A DNA stretch of 64,000 bases from Allacma fusca. Its lineage: Eukaryota > Arthropoda > Collembola > Symphypleona > Sminthuridae. Shown one piece after another: positions 12,739-24,320 of the stretch. The position numbers and the translations under genes were made by a program. The notes beneath the pieces were generated by a model, which did no database searches, was not told the origin of the DNA, and was given only the letters and a program-made list of their open reading frames with translations. The stretch is from assembly GCA_947179485.1 (NCBI GenBank), contig OX359245.1, positions 52,129,067 to 52,193,066 on the forward strand. Reading direction: 5' to 3'. Each line of letters begins with the position of its first letter. Positions within the stretch are counted from its first letter, which is position 1.

Positions 12739-13899
12739 GCCCGCGCAACTGTTTTCATGGGACGCATATAGGGATAGTGCTATGGGAAGTTCGTTGGGCG
12801 TTTTATCGAAAATCAAAACGCGTGTCCTGCAGAACCGCGCCCGTATGAACCTCTTCCAATATGCCTTTTCCTATATGAACATTCCAAACTGGATGCGATA
12901 TTCGCCCTTCGTCCCTATGTACATTTAGTTATTTAGTTTACAGTTAAATATATACTTATGCTTATTATGTACCTTATAAATTATAAGCAATTGTAACAAA
13001 AAAAGGTTTTTTACTGTTTATTGATTTTAAAGTACTTTTACTCTCAATTTTATTACTTACAATTAAAACCATTAAATTAAACTTACATAAATATCTACAC
13101 TATACGCTCGACAAACAAATAGGGGAAGCAGAGTGCGAAGATCTTGTCCGGGTACTGTATCCATCTAAAAAATACATAGTAAGAATTTAAATGAATTAAA
13201 ATAGATTTCAGAGTAAATTAATAATAAAATGTCAGATTGGAACATGAAATCAGTTATGCAGAAAACACAAGTAAGTATGCTTTTTAAAACGTGAATAATG
13301 GGGCCGTAACTATTGTTGACTTAAATATGTCAGTAATTAAATATCCAGTTAGCAAAATTCAACAACTGGTTAAAATTATCTCAAATTAATTTCAGAACTT
13401 TTACCTAAAATCAAGCCGGAAAGATTCACCCCACTCCACCTTAGAAACCTACAATATTGGAATTTAAAATCTGAATTATTACAAAAGGAAAGTAAAATTC
13501 CTAGTACAACTATTTGAATTAGTTTGAAGTAAAACAACTATTTAAAAACTTACCATCATAGTTGTTGTAAACTTCGGCTTCAAAAAAGGCTGATTGTTAA
13601 ACATTTCCATGCGAACTTAAAATAAACACGAATGAAAATTTAGGTCAGCCGTTGCACGTGCTGTTTATGTATCCCGCTCATTGTAAGTCAGAACTGACTG
13701 ACTAATGTATAATGCTCATGCGCAAGACAAAAAAGCGCAACTGAAGTTCCCATGGGAAACAGCATATGGTATCAATGTATGGGTAAATTTCACAAAATCC
13801 CATGGACGAAGTCCATCAGTACGTTCCTTTAGGAAATGTACTTAGGTTTCATATGGGACCAAATTTCCCATAGCATCCCAAGCAAAATAGTTGTGCGGG
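12739..13899. mobile_element. Unclassified DNA element with CCCGCRCAACT inverted termini
   Basis: The left end reads CCCGCGCAACTGTTTTCATG; the right end, reverse complemented, reads CCCGCACAACTATTTTGCTT. Both continue inward with GGGA and GCTATGGGAA words, giving imperfect inverted repeats of about 50 bp. The interior has many CCCATAGG/CCTATGGG words and no long open frame. No target duplication could be fixed, so the superfamily is open. A TTAA lies one base outside the left end but not at the right. Confidence 0.5.
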
Positions 13900-14800
13900 A
13901 GGGTCCCATAGGAAGTTTTAAATAAAATCCTATAATTTGAGTGCCACATATCCTGCAAGTTAGTATACTAACTCGCTACTATATATATAGCTACTAAAGC
14001 TAACTGTAAGAAAATCGATTTATAACCAATGTTCCACGATTATAACCCAAAATAATTTATTACATACAATACATGCATATTATTACCCAGCACTTACCAC
14101 CGATTACTTTCATTACATCATATTACTGAAATGTCTTGTGCGCCTTCAATGTAATTCACACTTCCGTGCAAAGTTCAAATTTTTTTTACATTTAAACACT
14201 GCTGGTAGCCACCTCATTAGTGATATCTCTGATAATTGTTACGAGTTAAATGAAAAAAATATTTAAAAAATATATAAGTATAAATGTTGAGAGGCAAACT
14301 GAGTATTTTCGTATCGGTAAAAAAAAGTTCCCTGCTATAACAAGATTACAGGTATAAGGGAATTTATGCACTCGAGATAGGGCGGAGGTGTGTTGGATAG
14401 GAACTCACTGGTTTATAATAAAACGCAGGCGTTATTGCCAAAATGATGCTTACATCCTACCTGTAATAAACGCGTCATAATCCGTAACACGGAAATCTCC
14501 GTCTGAAAAATAAAATCCGCTCCTAGAAAATCCCCCACTATCACTGTAAAGTTCTTCTTTTCCTAAACCCAATATCCGAAGCGTTAAAGAGCCCTCTACC
14601 ACCATAACTTAAATACACCGCCTGAATCTCAGCAGTTCCCCCATTAATTAACCTACAAGGCTAACTTATTCGAAATAATCAGAAGGACACTTTCGTCCCG
14701 AACGACATTAGTGTCAGGAGTCAGGATAACTGTATGTAAGAGCATTTAAAATTAATTGAAGGCTATATGATATTCTAGTTACTTACATATATGTATGTAT
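13900..14800. other. Intergenic, with a short TATG microsatellite at its right edge
   Basis: No gene was recognised. A (TATG)n/(ATGT)n microsatellite sits at about 14,785-14,810. Confidence 0.4.
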
Positions 14801-14834
14801 GTATATGTAAATGGTACTTGACGAAACGTTGCAC

Positions 14835-15215
14835 CAGTAAAGATTTCGGGACGGAACGGAACAATTGATCGGATATAAAAAAATTCCTGTACATTGTTCT
14901 ATTGCTGTAAAACTGAATATGAATGGGAATTGTTCCGTTTAAAATTTGTTATTCCATATGTGATTACTTAATAACGTAAACTTTCGCTATTATTGGAGGT
15001 GTTCTTATAGAAATAGTGAATATAGAGCATTTCTTTTAAGATAGGATTATGATCGGGACGGGATCGGGACCGGAACAGTTTCAGGACAATATTTTTGTCC
15101 CTATGTAATTTCGGGACGGAATGGGGACGCCAATTTTTTTTTTCCCGAGGATTTCGGGACTCGGGACGGGACGAAATTGTCTGCGGGACAAAAAAATTTT
15201 CCCGAGTAGAAGCCT
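14835..15215. repeat. GGGACGGGAC-word repeat, probable MITE fragment
   Basis: TTTCGGGACGGAA-type words occur at 14,846 and repeatedly at 15,050-15,180, on both strands near the right side. The composition differs strongly from the AT-rich flanks and resembles the word-repeat ends of other hAT-like elements here. No clear termini or target duplication were found. Confidence 0.4.
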
Positions 15216-16690
15216 GACCATATATGTACACATGCATTTTCTCTGTAAAAGTATGTATCTTGTAATTCAATTATGATTTTGAAGTATTAATGAGTCATGA
15301 TTTTTACCCTAGTTATAAGGTATTAATATTCATTTACAAATTAAAGTTTAATTGTGTCATTACCACTACGTATTCACGACGTGTAAGTTAAAGCAATTAA
15401 AGTTGAATATTCAACCACAGAATGGATAAACTCTTTTGCATAAATTAATGCTTCTATAATTACGATGAATCCGAATCAGTGTTGACCGGGTTGAAGTTTG
15501 GGTAAAAGCGAAAAATTTGATGCAACGGAGAAGATAGCTACAAAATAGCTGAAGACCATAAAAAACAGTATTGTCTTCAATATAGACTATATGTTTGTGC
15601 TTAAAAGGTTGAGAAAACCCTGATGGCAAGGTATTTACATACATACGTACGTGTAATTTATAATTTCCAATGTGCCTAATAAAATTATATAATGAACAAA
15701 CCCAATCCACCCTAACATGCAGCTTAACCCATAATTGCGCAAATGAAAAAATTTCGAACACTCTTCTAAACACAAATAGAATAATCAATTATAGTCAGAT
15801 CAGAACTATCCAGCTACCTATCGAACAGCCACTAATATCATGCATGGACCGTAATAGAGTTAAAAATAGTTATTAGAAAGAGGTATCAAGCTTTGTGAAA
15901 ACATGTAATTTAATGACACCCGACCGAAAGCAACTTTATTAATTCAAATAAAATAATTTTAGTAAGTAATACTATTGCCAACGGAATTGGGAATCCTTTG
16001 AACTCTCCAGGATTTACAGGAAATTACACTATTTATTTACCACAATGTCTATGGAACACTAGTTGCACAGTCAACCATTGCAGCACGCGAGTAAATTAAC
16101 TATCCCATTTACGCCACTACGATTATTACCAATAGTTGTTCAATCATTCCAAATTTATTTACATAAGAATTCCATTTTGGGAATATTCGCTAAATGTTAA
16201 TGTTTTCAACCTGGAGAATATTCATTAAATAAAGACTACCTGGCCCCTGACCATATACACATGCTGAAAATACATTCGTATCGGCTCATTGTCAGCTCAA
16301 TAAATTATTATCACAAACAGTGAGCCCTCCCTATCAAGACTTATCGCCAGGAATATATTCCTATCTACCACAACGTTAATTTTTCTTCTATCAGGAGTAA
16401 TTATTTCTTTGCTACAGTCAAATTTCTCCATATTTTAGGACCCCGGTAATACCCACTGTTTGTTGTTACAGTGAATTTCCTATATAGTGGTTTCCTCTTA
16501 GACAGCATTCCCTTTATATAAGAACGTTTAAAATTTCCCTAGGATTACATTTACACTACATTGTAGTAACATATAGTGGCATCCCCATATTGGCAGGTAT
16601 TTTCTCATCCCTTGAGAGCCACTATATACGAAATTCCCTGTAGTCTGTTGACAAAATTAGATAATACACACAACAAGAGAAGCTTCTAGT
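15216..16690. other. Intergenic, nothing recognised
   Basis: AT-rich sequence. The 125-codon minus-strand open frame at 15,411-15,788 has no recognisable domain and was not called. Confidence 0.35.
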
Positions 16691-16696
16691 TGTCTG

Positions 16697-16704
16697 TATA
16701 AATA
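16697..16704 (+). promoter_or_regulatory. Possible TATA box upstream of the GST gene
   Basis: TATAAATA is followed about 30-40 bp later by CTCAGCTCACTC, a plausible initiator region. The GST coding exon starts 0.9 kb downstream directly after a splice acceptor, so a 5-prime untranslated exon around 16.7 kb is possible. The link is inference from position only. Confidence 0.25.
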
Positions 16705-17587
16705 GCAGTGGTAAAATGTGCTTTGCTTATTACTCAGCTCACTCCTAGAAAGTAAACTCACCTGGAGGATAATTATAACAATGAGTCTGCCCACGGGAAA
16801 GTAAATCCGTCATCGAGATAATTATAGAAGAGAGAAAACAAAACTCGCCCAAAAGACAACAGTTCGGAGCTCAATCCACTTCCTCCCATTAGCACTTATC
16901 AAATTATCCATATATTACACAGTATCTATACATACATGTACAGAAGAGAAATCAATATCCAGTCCGATAGCTTTTATTTATGGAGTATGTTCTTTTACTA
17001 TAGGATGGAAGAAAGGGCTTAGTAGCTTTCTCCGTACCCATATAACATTATCACAGCTAACGTTTTACATTCAGGAGTGTGATGTCCCACTACTTGTAAT
17101 TATGACGTCCGTATAGATATACATAGGTGTGGGGCGTTTTGAGTTAATATTTGGAGTACTTGGTGTACTCCATGCAAGGAGTAGCCTCACAAAGGGCTAT
17201 ATGAGTCATGAAGAAAATCGAAATAAATATTCTTGCGCTTTACCTCAATACTAAGCCAATACAGGGCTCTATGGAATATCAATAATCAATGTTCCTATAC
17301 TTACGTGTTCAATGCTGTCTCTTCAAAAGGTCTTTCACTCTGTAGACTACTTTTTGCTTTAAAGCCTGGAAGTTTCTGTCAGTGGGAGTTCATTGGAAAG
17401 GAAACTTTGTTCAAGAGTCAGTTCCAGGGAAATTATCTCAAAGTAAGTTTTTGTCAAAATTGTGGTAAGGAATTTATTTTGTCTGACTGCAATTATCTAC
17501 AATTTGAAAAAATAAATTTTTTAATTATTCTAGAATCTTACAAGTAAAGAAATGTTTTTTGAGGATGGATCAATTGATTCATTTCAG

Positions 17588-18202
17588 ATGGTGGAATACA
17601 AATTAAGATATTTCAATCTCCGGGGTCGGGGCGAGCCCATCCGTTGGATTTTTCATCACACTGGGATGGAATTTGAGGATGAGAGAATCGAGCAAGAGGA
17701 TTGGGCGGAGATCAAAAGTACCTTCACCTATGAGCAAGTCCCGGTCCTGGAGTTTGACGGGAAGGGGATCTTCGGGTCACAGCCCATATGTCGATTCCTG
17801 GCAAGACTCTTTGGACTCTGTGGTCAGGATGATGTGGAGGCAGCCAAGTGTGATGAGTACGTGGATGCCTTCCAAGATATTATAAACGCTTACGTTTCAT
17901 TTTTGAAAGCATCCGATGAGGAGCAGAAGGAAGAGATAAAGGGGGAGCTTTTAGAGAAACTATGTCCCAAGTATTTTACAATTTATGAAGATGTGATTGC
18001 ACAGCGGGAGGGTGGGAAGTTTCTTGTGGAAGAGGGGGTGACTTGGGCTGATCTATACATTGCTGCCTGGTTGGATACGTTTTTACAGATGGATGAGAAC
18101 ATCCTGGAGCCATTTCCTCACCTCACTGCTCTTCGGGAGGAAGTTCGAGGCCTCCCTGGGATCAAGGAATGGCTTCAGAACAGACCTGAAACATTAATTT
18201 AA
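17588..18202 (+). CDS. GSTS: Glutathione S-transferase, sigma class (prostaglandin D synthase-like)
   Basis: The protein has 204 residues from ATG 17588, which follows immediately after a TTGATTCATTTCAG acceptor. The upstream in-frame codons are therefore probably intron, and a 5-prime untranslated exon is expected. The N-terminal thioredoxin-like domain has the catalytic Tyr at position 8 (YKLRYFNLRGRGEPIR), the cis-Pro segment YEQVPVLEFDG, and the glutathione-binding SQPICRFLAR. The all-helical C-terminal domain contains VTWADLYIAAWLD. Length matches the 200-205 residues usual for the class. These cytosolic enzymes conjugate glutathione to electrophiles, notably lipid peroxidation products. 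The frame is intact with no visible defect, and the whole coding sequence lies in one exon. It is one of two intact host genes that flank the Polinton. Confidence 0.92.
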   Translation: MVEYKLRYFNLRGRGEPIRWIFHHTGMEFEDERIEQEDWAEIKSTFTYEQVPVLEFDGKGIFGSQPICRFLARLFGLCGQDDVEAAKCDEYVDAFQDIINAYVSFLKASDEEQKEEIKGELLEKLCPKYFTIYEDVIAQREGGKFLVEEGVTWADLYIAAWLDTFLQMDENILEPFPHLTALREEVRGLPGIKEWLQNRPETLI

Positions 18203-20132
18203 ATACCAAAAATTCTAAAATCTTCTACAACTCCCAGGCCGATTTTTTGTCTTCTCTAATTTCTGACCCCCCACCCTACTAGTAATGACACCTGATCTAT
18301 AATTGTGTAAATGGAATACTGGTGATTATATAATGGATATTTTCTTCCTGACATTTTATTTTTCTTCCCAATAGTATGTGTACGTTTAAAGTTGATACTC
18401 CTTTAGAAAAATGGAACCTAACTTGTGCTTCATTATATTTAGCAATTTTCTTGAAACACCGAGATTTTTGCATTTAATTATTAGGCACTCAAAGCTGTAC
18501 AATGTGCTTTACTGTTGTTTTGTAAACAGCTACGTTATTGAAGCTTGTATCCACTGAATTGCATTTAGTCCATAACCAACACAACATACAAGACAGACGT
18601 CATAAGGCATTACAGTAATATCCCGGAAATCTTCTGCAAATCTGTCATGTGTATAACTCAAGTATTGGTTGTAACGATCCGAGTCAGCTCTTTCCCTTCA
18701 GGCTAAATTACCAAATTTCATTACGAGTTGTCTATAGTTTTATTTCCTATCTTTGTATGGGTAGCATTAATGTTAAGTAAAAATTTTGCACGAACATTTC
18801 TTCAAAATAAATTATTTGGCGTTTGAAACTATCGAGCCACACAATCAAAACCGGCAAGTACTATTTTATTACATAATAAAGAAGGAATTTTATAGTTATT
18901 TGCGATATTATTAGGATCATAAGTAACGCCTTGATAACCAGATTTTGAATCGCCCTAAAAAATTAAAAATACGTTGTCCTGTGATCTCCATACTTATTTA
19001 TCTACAGCACATTATTGTATTCCTATTTTTCCTAGCTCCAATCTATTTACGGCATGCTTTGCACGAAATTGGCAATTATTTGGGAGAGCAAGTTCATGCA
19101 TAATTACTTATACGTCATTACATATGTACATATAGCTTATGTCTTTATTACTTACATGTACATACACGTACAACCAGGAGCGTGCATATCAACAAGTCAG
19201 AGTTTTTCCAAAAAGATTAATCAACAAGCAAAATCCGTCTGTACATGTAGTAGATATGTGTCTCTGTGCCTTTTCTACTATAATTTTGCTGTGATATCAT
19301 TTGCAATTGCAACGGACGGATTATCACACAATTCTTATATTCATGTATATACCATTATGGATTAAATGTTGGAAATTATAAAACCACCAAGTTTGCAGGA
19401 TTCGGATTTTAAGATATTATCTTATTTGACAGTTTTTAAACAGGGATTTTTATAACTATAAATAAAATTCTCTCCAAATTTTTATTTCGACACGTTACAT
19501 TTTTCCTTGATTTTTCCCCTGCACGTGACATTTTCCCTGTACTTTCTCTAGCTTCACCGTCTGTATATACTGTGGTATTGAAAAAGGCTCGGAAAAAGTT
19601 TTTACCGTGAAAACAAGCACGACGTACAGAGCTCATAGCATAAGAAATATCGAAAACACAAAATTGTGGAATTAGTGACGAGTCCCACAGGAGCTGGACA
19701 TTACTGCAACTTTAAGACAGAATATTTTAAAAAAATATGCATACTAGTGGTGTAACCCAAACTGAAGAGTTTGATCGAAAGTTATGCCATTCTATAAAAA
19801 TTACAGCCCACCTCGAAATGTTCCGTTGTCAGTAAATTTAATTATGGATTCTAAAACAGGTGCAGTAAATGCAAAAGTCATGATTGACTGAGTCTAGAAA
19901 TAAAAGAATATTTTCGTATTTAATGATCAGGAAATCACCATGGTGTATTAAATGCACTCATAGGGGTAATATAATTTTTTCTTTTTTCTTTAAACATGAA
20001 CTACCGAATAATATCACATGTACTTAAAATGATTGCTTGTAAATTATAAAATGGTTGTAAGGGCCCAGGCCAAGAAATCGACCGAATAAATATATATTAT
20101 ATATATATATAAATGCACTCATAAAGGAAAAG
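18203..20132. other. Intergenic between GST and the Polinton
   Basis: No gene was recognised. An (AT)n microsatellite lies at about 20,090-20,111, some 20 bp from the Polinton left terminus. Confidence 0.4.
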
Positions 20133-20363
20133 AGTAGTCCATATTAATTATTGTTTTTGACCCCCAGATAAGTAATCTCGGAATTTTCCATTTTCCGGCA
20201 TTGTAGAAGGTATGGGAAAAGGTTTCATGTAGTACATCTGCTTTAATGTATGCAGAGATGTAATATTGTGGGGAGAGAGAGATACTGGACAAGGTCCTGG
20301 CTGTACGAAAAAGTGAATATGGTGAAGGGTCTGGAATTACGTGGGGCTGAATATAAAGGCTGG
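20133..20363 (+). repeat. Polinton left terminal inverted repeat (~231 bp)
   Basis: It matches the reverse complement of 37,106-37,438 over shared blocks: AGTAGTCCATA, GTTTTTGACCCCC, AATCTCGGAATTT, AAAAGGTTTCATGTAGTAC, CAGAGATGTAATA, GGTCTGGAATTAC and GGGGCTGAATATAAA. Identity is imperfect, and the left copy is about 100 bp shorter than the right. Confidence 0.9.
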
Positions 20364-20621
20364 CGTTAGAGCTGCAGGGCTCGTCTGCAGGTGTCTCACT
20401 CTCACTCTCTGACTCGATCGGCTGAATACGTTTCTTTGGACGAGTAAAGAGGGGAGGGGCTACATCAGGTAGTTCAATGGGGTTATGTGGTACGTGCCTC
20501 CTATGAATAAGTCCATCCCAAGTTTCCTTGGCCCGGGAAAAAGGGTATTTCTTCTCCTGTAAAATTAAATAAAACTTGGGTAAGAATAGGCAAATTTATC
20601 ACTATCATTCATGTCACTAAG

Positions 20622-21093
20622 ATGATAATACTTGTATTTGTTGTGATGGCTTGCGCTAGTTTTGCGTCCATTGCAGGAAAAAACAATTCTATGGAATTAT
20701 TAAACAATATTGAAGCAAAATTAAGCCAAGGCGAAATGGAGCAAAAAGATTTTGTAAGCGGGAGCAGCGAGATAATAGCAAGCGGTTTAGAAATAGTTTT
20801 GAGAAGACTCTTAACTGGGAAGAAGAATAGCAGCACCGATTTCAGACCAGAATACGATTGGCACACTACACAGACAGAAAATTGGATGAGTAAGTAGTTT
20901 CACCATATTCCTATAATGTATGTTATATGTGATATAAGTTTAACAAATACTGCAACTTGTATATTTAGTATTGCTTATTATATTAGGTCTGTACGTAACA
21001 ACGAAGCTTCTGAAAGTGGGACGAACCTTTTACACGGCATGGAAGGAGGGGCAACTTCCCTCGGGTCGAGTGTCAAGAGATGACAAGGGATGA
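20622..21093 (+). CDS. Small signal-peptide protein of the Polinton, 2 exons, function unknown
   Basis: Exon 1 (20,622-20,889) and exon 2 (20,987-21,093) are joined by a 97-nt intron bounded by GTAAGT and TATATTAG. The combined length is exactly 125 codons (124 residues), and exon 2 is open to TGA at 21,091. The N-terminus MIILVFVVMACASFAS is a hydrophobic leader typical of a signal peptide. The middle is polar and Glu/Ser-rich with a possible amphipathic helix, and the C-terminus has basic residues. It lies between the left inverted repeat and the PolB remnant, in the same orientation as all other element genes. I recognise no family. It could be a virion membrane or secreted factor, or a captured host gene. 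The alternative is that only the exon 1 frame is real. Confidence 0.5.
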
Positions 21094-21155
21094 AAACTTT
21101 AGTTTACTCTTGGTTCTCTGAAGAAACTATTGCACTGAAGAGAAGTGATACGAAA

Positions 21156-23258
21156 ATGAATTTGCAGCCTCCTCAGCCGATTCGTTCCGGAACCAATAAC
21201 AATGTAAGTAATATTATTTTGAACTATTATTCAAATAAATTAAAATATAGATACACATTATAAGTGGCGAATTTGTTTATAGGTTTTACGGTGTCCCATG
21301 GTAAACTGTCCCTTTTACTGCCGGTCGTACTGTAATTACGAAGGACATCTGGAGACTAGGCATTTTTGTATAGATTGCGCAAACTATATGCCAGACTTCG
21401 AATCGCACGAGTGTCATAAGCCAGGTCAACGTATGGGTTATGTGGATGCCGGAGCCAAACTTGACCTAACTGATTTTTATGAGTACAGTCGAAGTCACGG
21501 AGGGAGCATGATAAGCTATAAGTATAAACATAGCTTAAATAAACCGGACATCGAGGCTACATTTGCTGAAGTGGAACCTGCTACTTCTAAACTGTTAAAG
21601 GAGTTGTATGTCATACATACCCTATCAAAGGTGGAAATCAGTATTGGTGTTCAGATGGAAAAGGAAGTTATTGAAGAAAATGGAAGTAAAGGTTATAAAC
21701 AGTCGTTAATATATTTTAAGTCTTTACATCATGAACTAGAAACGCCTGCTTCTATTCATTCAATATTACTACAGAGTGCTTCTGACATAATTGAGAAAAA
21801 GAACACTTTTGTGGAAAATGGATCCGGCTGGAATGTGCAGCGCATTGAATCATTTGAAATTAAACTGGGAGAAATTAGATTATTTGCAAATTCTAAAGCT
21901 AGTGGTCATTTAGAAATAGGAAGGAGAGGACACATATTATTTATAATGATAAGGTGAGTCTATATGCTACAGCTCTTTTGGATAAATATCCGCAGTCAGA
22001 CTACAAGTGGGAGCCGGTAGATGATTTACAGAGCATTGATTGGAAGACCTATGACGGTAGTGGCGATAAAGGATATTTCTTAGAAGTGGATCTTGCTTAC
22101 CCGCCCGAAGTGCAAGACATCACATCGGATTTACCTCTAGCTCCGGAAAAGCGGATTGTAAGGTATGACGAATTATCAAAAAAACAAAAGTTTACGATGG
22201 ATAATTTGGGAAAGAGCACGACGCGATCCTTCACAAGTCAACCCAGACTGTTACTTCACTGCTATGACCGAGAAAACTATGTTCTACACTATAAAGCGCT
22301 AAGTTATTACTTGAAAATGGGGTTGATTCTAAAGAAAATCCATGCAGGAGTTTCGTTCAAGGAAACTAATTATTTTCGAGATTATATTGATTTCAATATT
22401 AATAAGCGTAAGACGGCTACAAGTGAATCTATGCGACAATTCCTTAAAAATCAGAATAACCAAATTTTTGGCAAGTGCTTAGAATCCAATAAGAATAACG
22501 TTAAGGTTAAGTTTTGTGGATCTCGCGCTCAGTCTCGCCATTTATTATCTAAACCGGAATGCAAAGATTTCCTACCACTAACAGAATATGTAAGTATAGT
22601 AATGTTACGACCAAAGACAGTAACATTGAACAAACCTATTCAAGCAGGTGTCACTGTTTTAGACTTGGCCAAGGTTATATTTTACTGGGGGTACTACCAG
22701 CAGCTGAAAATGATTTTCGGTGATAGAATATCGAATGCTTATATGGACACGGATTCAAGTATAAGTATTGTCCGTGATCCTGGTAATACCTTCTGGGATG
22801 ACTTAGTTAATCATCGAGACTTTTTTGATTTCTCAAAAATTCCTGCTTGTCACGACTTTTTTAAAAAGTATTCGCATGTGAAGGATTTAAGAATGAAAAA
22901 CGCAGGAGTTTCAGGGAAATGGAAGGTCGAGTCATTTGATATTCAACAGATAGTACTGTTGAAAGCGAAACAGTACTCTATAAAATACTTTGATGACAAG
23001 GAAGAAATGAAATGTAACGGAATAACATCAACCGCTCTCAAATCGTTTTCTCACCAACAATACAAGGATGTTGTTCTAAACGACAAGCTTGTTAAATTAA
23101 ACGTAAAGTACATTCGAAGTGTGCAACACAACTTGTACTGTATTACAGTTAACAAGGTGGCCTTTCATAATTTAGATATTTATAGGGTGTACTGTGACCC
23201 CTCAGATATTAATTTTAGCCTACCATTAGGACACTACAAATTACAAAATTATGTGTAG
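21156..23258 (+). pseudogene. PolB: Protein-primed-type family-B DNA polymerase, internally deleted
   Basis: A short first exon (21,156-21,203) joins in phase across a 79-nt GTAAGT...TTTATAG intron to a frame at 21,283-21,957. That frame has an N-terminal Cys/His zinc-finger region and the GSGW...IESFEIKLGEI block seen in arthropod Polinton polymerases. The second frame (about 21,940-23,258) begins at palm motif A (SLYATALLDKYP) and includes KGYFLEVDLAYPPE, a motif B region (NNQIFGKCLE) and motif C (YMDTDSS), and runs to the C-terminus. The two parts are in different frames and only about 20 codons apart. The 3'-5' exonuclease domain and several hundred codons that normally lie between are missing. 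Polyadenylation-like AATAAA signals follow the stop. The enzyme should not be functional. Confidence 0.85.
21204..21282 (+). other. Intron 1 of the Polinton polymerase gene
   Basis: The boundaries are AAT|GTAAGTAATA and TTTGTTTATAG|GTTTTACGG, with length 79 nt. It splits the frame in phase 0, joining a 16-codon leader exon to the zinc-finger exon without a stop. Confidence 0.6.
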
Positions 23259-23337
23259 CTATGAATAAAAAGATGAATAAAAATGAAATAAATTGTAAAT
23301 AAAATCTCAGTACGACATACCTGTTCATTGTGAAAGC

Positions 23338-23985
23338 ATGGAATTTATTAACTTTAAAATCCCCCACCCTTGCACAGGAAGTTTGCAAGGACCGACAGCC
23401 AGTGGCAAAACCTACTTGACGCTAGAGATAATAAGAAGAAGGAAGGAGTTGTTTGAAACACCAATTGACAGAGTGATTTACGTTTATTCTGACTACCAGC
23501 CAATTTTCGGGCAACTGCAGGACGAGGACCCTAACATAACGTTTACTACAAATCTTAAAGACATTGAGGAGCTAGCCACTGACCCTTGTTTAATTATTCT
23601 AGATGATCAGCAAAGCGAAATTGAACGGGGCGAGAATAATGACCTGGTGACAAATTTCTTTACAAAGCACTCACACCATCGCGGTGCTTCGATTTTTCTT
23701 ATTCTGCAAAACAGCTATGCTAAGGGCATGAGAAATATTAACATAAACACGCAGTTTATATGTCTGTTCGACCAGCCAAGGGATCATTCAACGATAACAA
23801 CGCTGGCTAAACAAATTTGTCCTGGCAAAGCTTCTTTCCTAAAAGAGGCGTATTTAAAGGCGGTGTCCGCAAGTGAGTACGGGTATCTTATTTTAGATTT
23901 ACATCCCAAGCATAAGCAGTATAAATACTGGGTTAGGTCAAAGCTTTTTCCCACTGAGGATTGCATTGTGTTCTCACCAAAGTGA
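23338..23985 (+). CDS. A32/FtsK-HerA-like genome-packaging ATPase
   Basis: The protein has 215 residues. A Walker A motif GPTASGKT sits at residues 18-25 and a Walker B motif CLIILDD at about 84-90, followed by a polar LILQN segment consistent with a sensor. Length and motif spacing match the packaging ATPases of Polintons and adintoviruses, which pump the genome into the capsid. The frame is intact. It follows the polymerase remnant by 79 bp and precedes the next small gene by 14 bp, in the compact arrangement usual for this element class. Confidence 0.88.
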   Translation: MEFINFKIPHPCTGSLQGPTASGKTYLTLEIIRRRKELFETPIDRVIYVYSDYQPIFGQLQDEDPNITFTTNLKDIEELATDPCLIILDDQQSEIERGENNDLVTNFFTKHSHHRGASIFLILQNSYAKGMRNININTQFICLFDQPRDHSTITTLAKQICPGKASFLKEAYLKAVSASEYGYLILDLHPKHKQYKYWVRSKLFPTEDCIVFSPK

Positions 23986-23999
23986 GGCAGTTTATTACC

Positions 24000-24320
24000 A
24001 TGGCTCCCAGAGTGAACACCCCGAGAAAAACGCGGCTCGAGTCGAATATTGAATTTATTCGAAAGCTTTCTCTAGCCACGAACAGGCAATTTTCAAAGTT
24101 TATCAAGGAGGCCACCGAAGAGCAGCTCAAGGCCACCTGTGAATGCTACGCAAATTTGCGCATATTTTTCCCTCGCTCAATAACAAGAGTTGCAAATTTC
24201 AAACCTGTGACATTCAAACATCAAGTATTGATAAATCCGCATTTGAACAAAGCAGTACTTGCCGATATCCTCCTTCAGGTTGAGACTGCAGAAATTCTAC
24301 GGGTCATTTGCGATGGCTAA
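24000..24320 (+). CDS. Small Polinton protein, virion-associated type
   Basis: The protein has 106 residues from the ATG at 24,000. The N-terminus is basic (MAPRVNTPRKTR) and is followed by a helical segment with KEATEEQLKATCECYANL. A Cys-Glu-Cys at the end of a helix, followed by a short hydrophobic part, is common in small genes next to the ATPase in arthropod Polintons and adintoviruses. The function is not established. The stop overlaps the start of the next gene. Confidence 0.55.
   Translation: MAPRVNTPRKTRLESNIEFIRKLSLATNRQFSKFIKEATEEQLKATCECYANLRIFFPRSITRVANFKPVTFKHQVLINPHLNKAVLADILLQVETAEILRVICDG

Noticed and set aside
21948..21960. Strong splice donor AAG|GTGAGT at polymerase motif A
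   Set aside because: The sequence directly after it encodes conserved polymerase motif A, so it is coding rather than intron.
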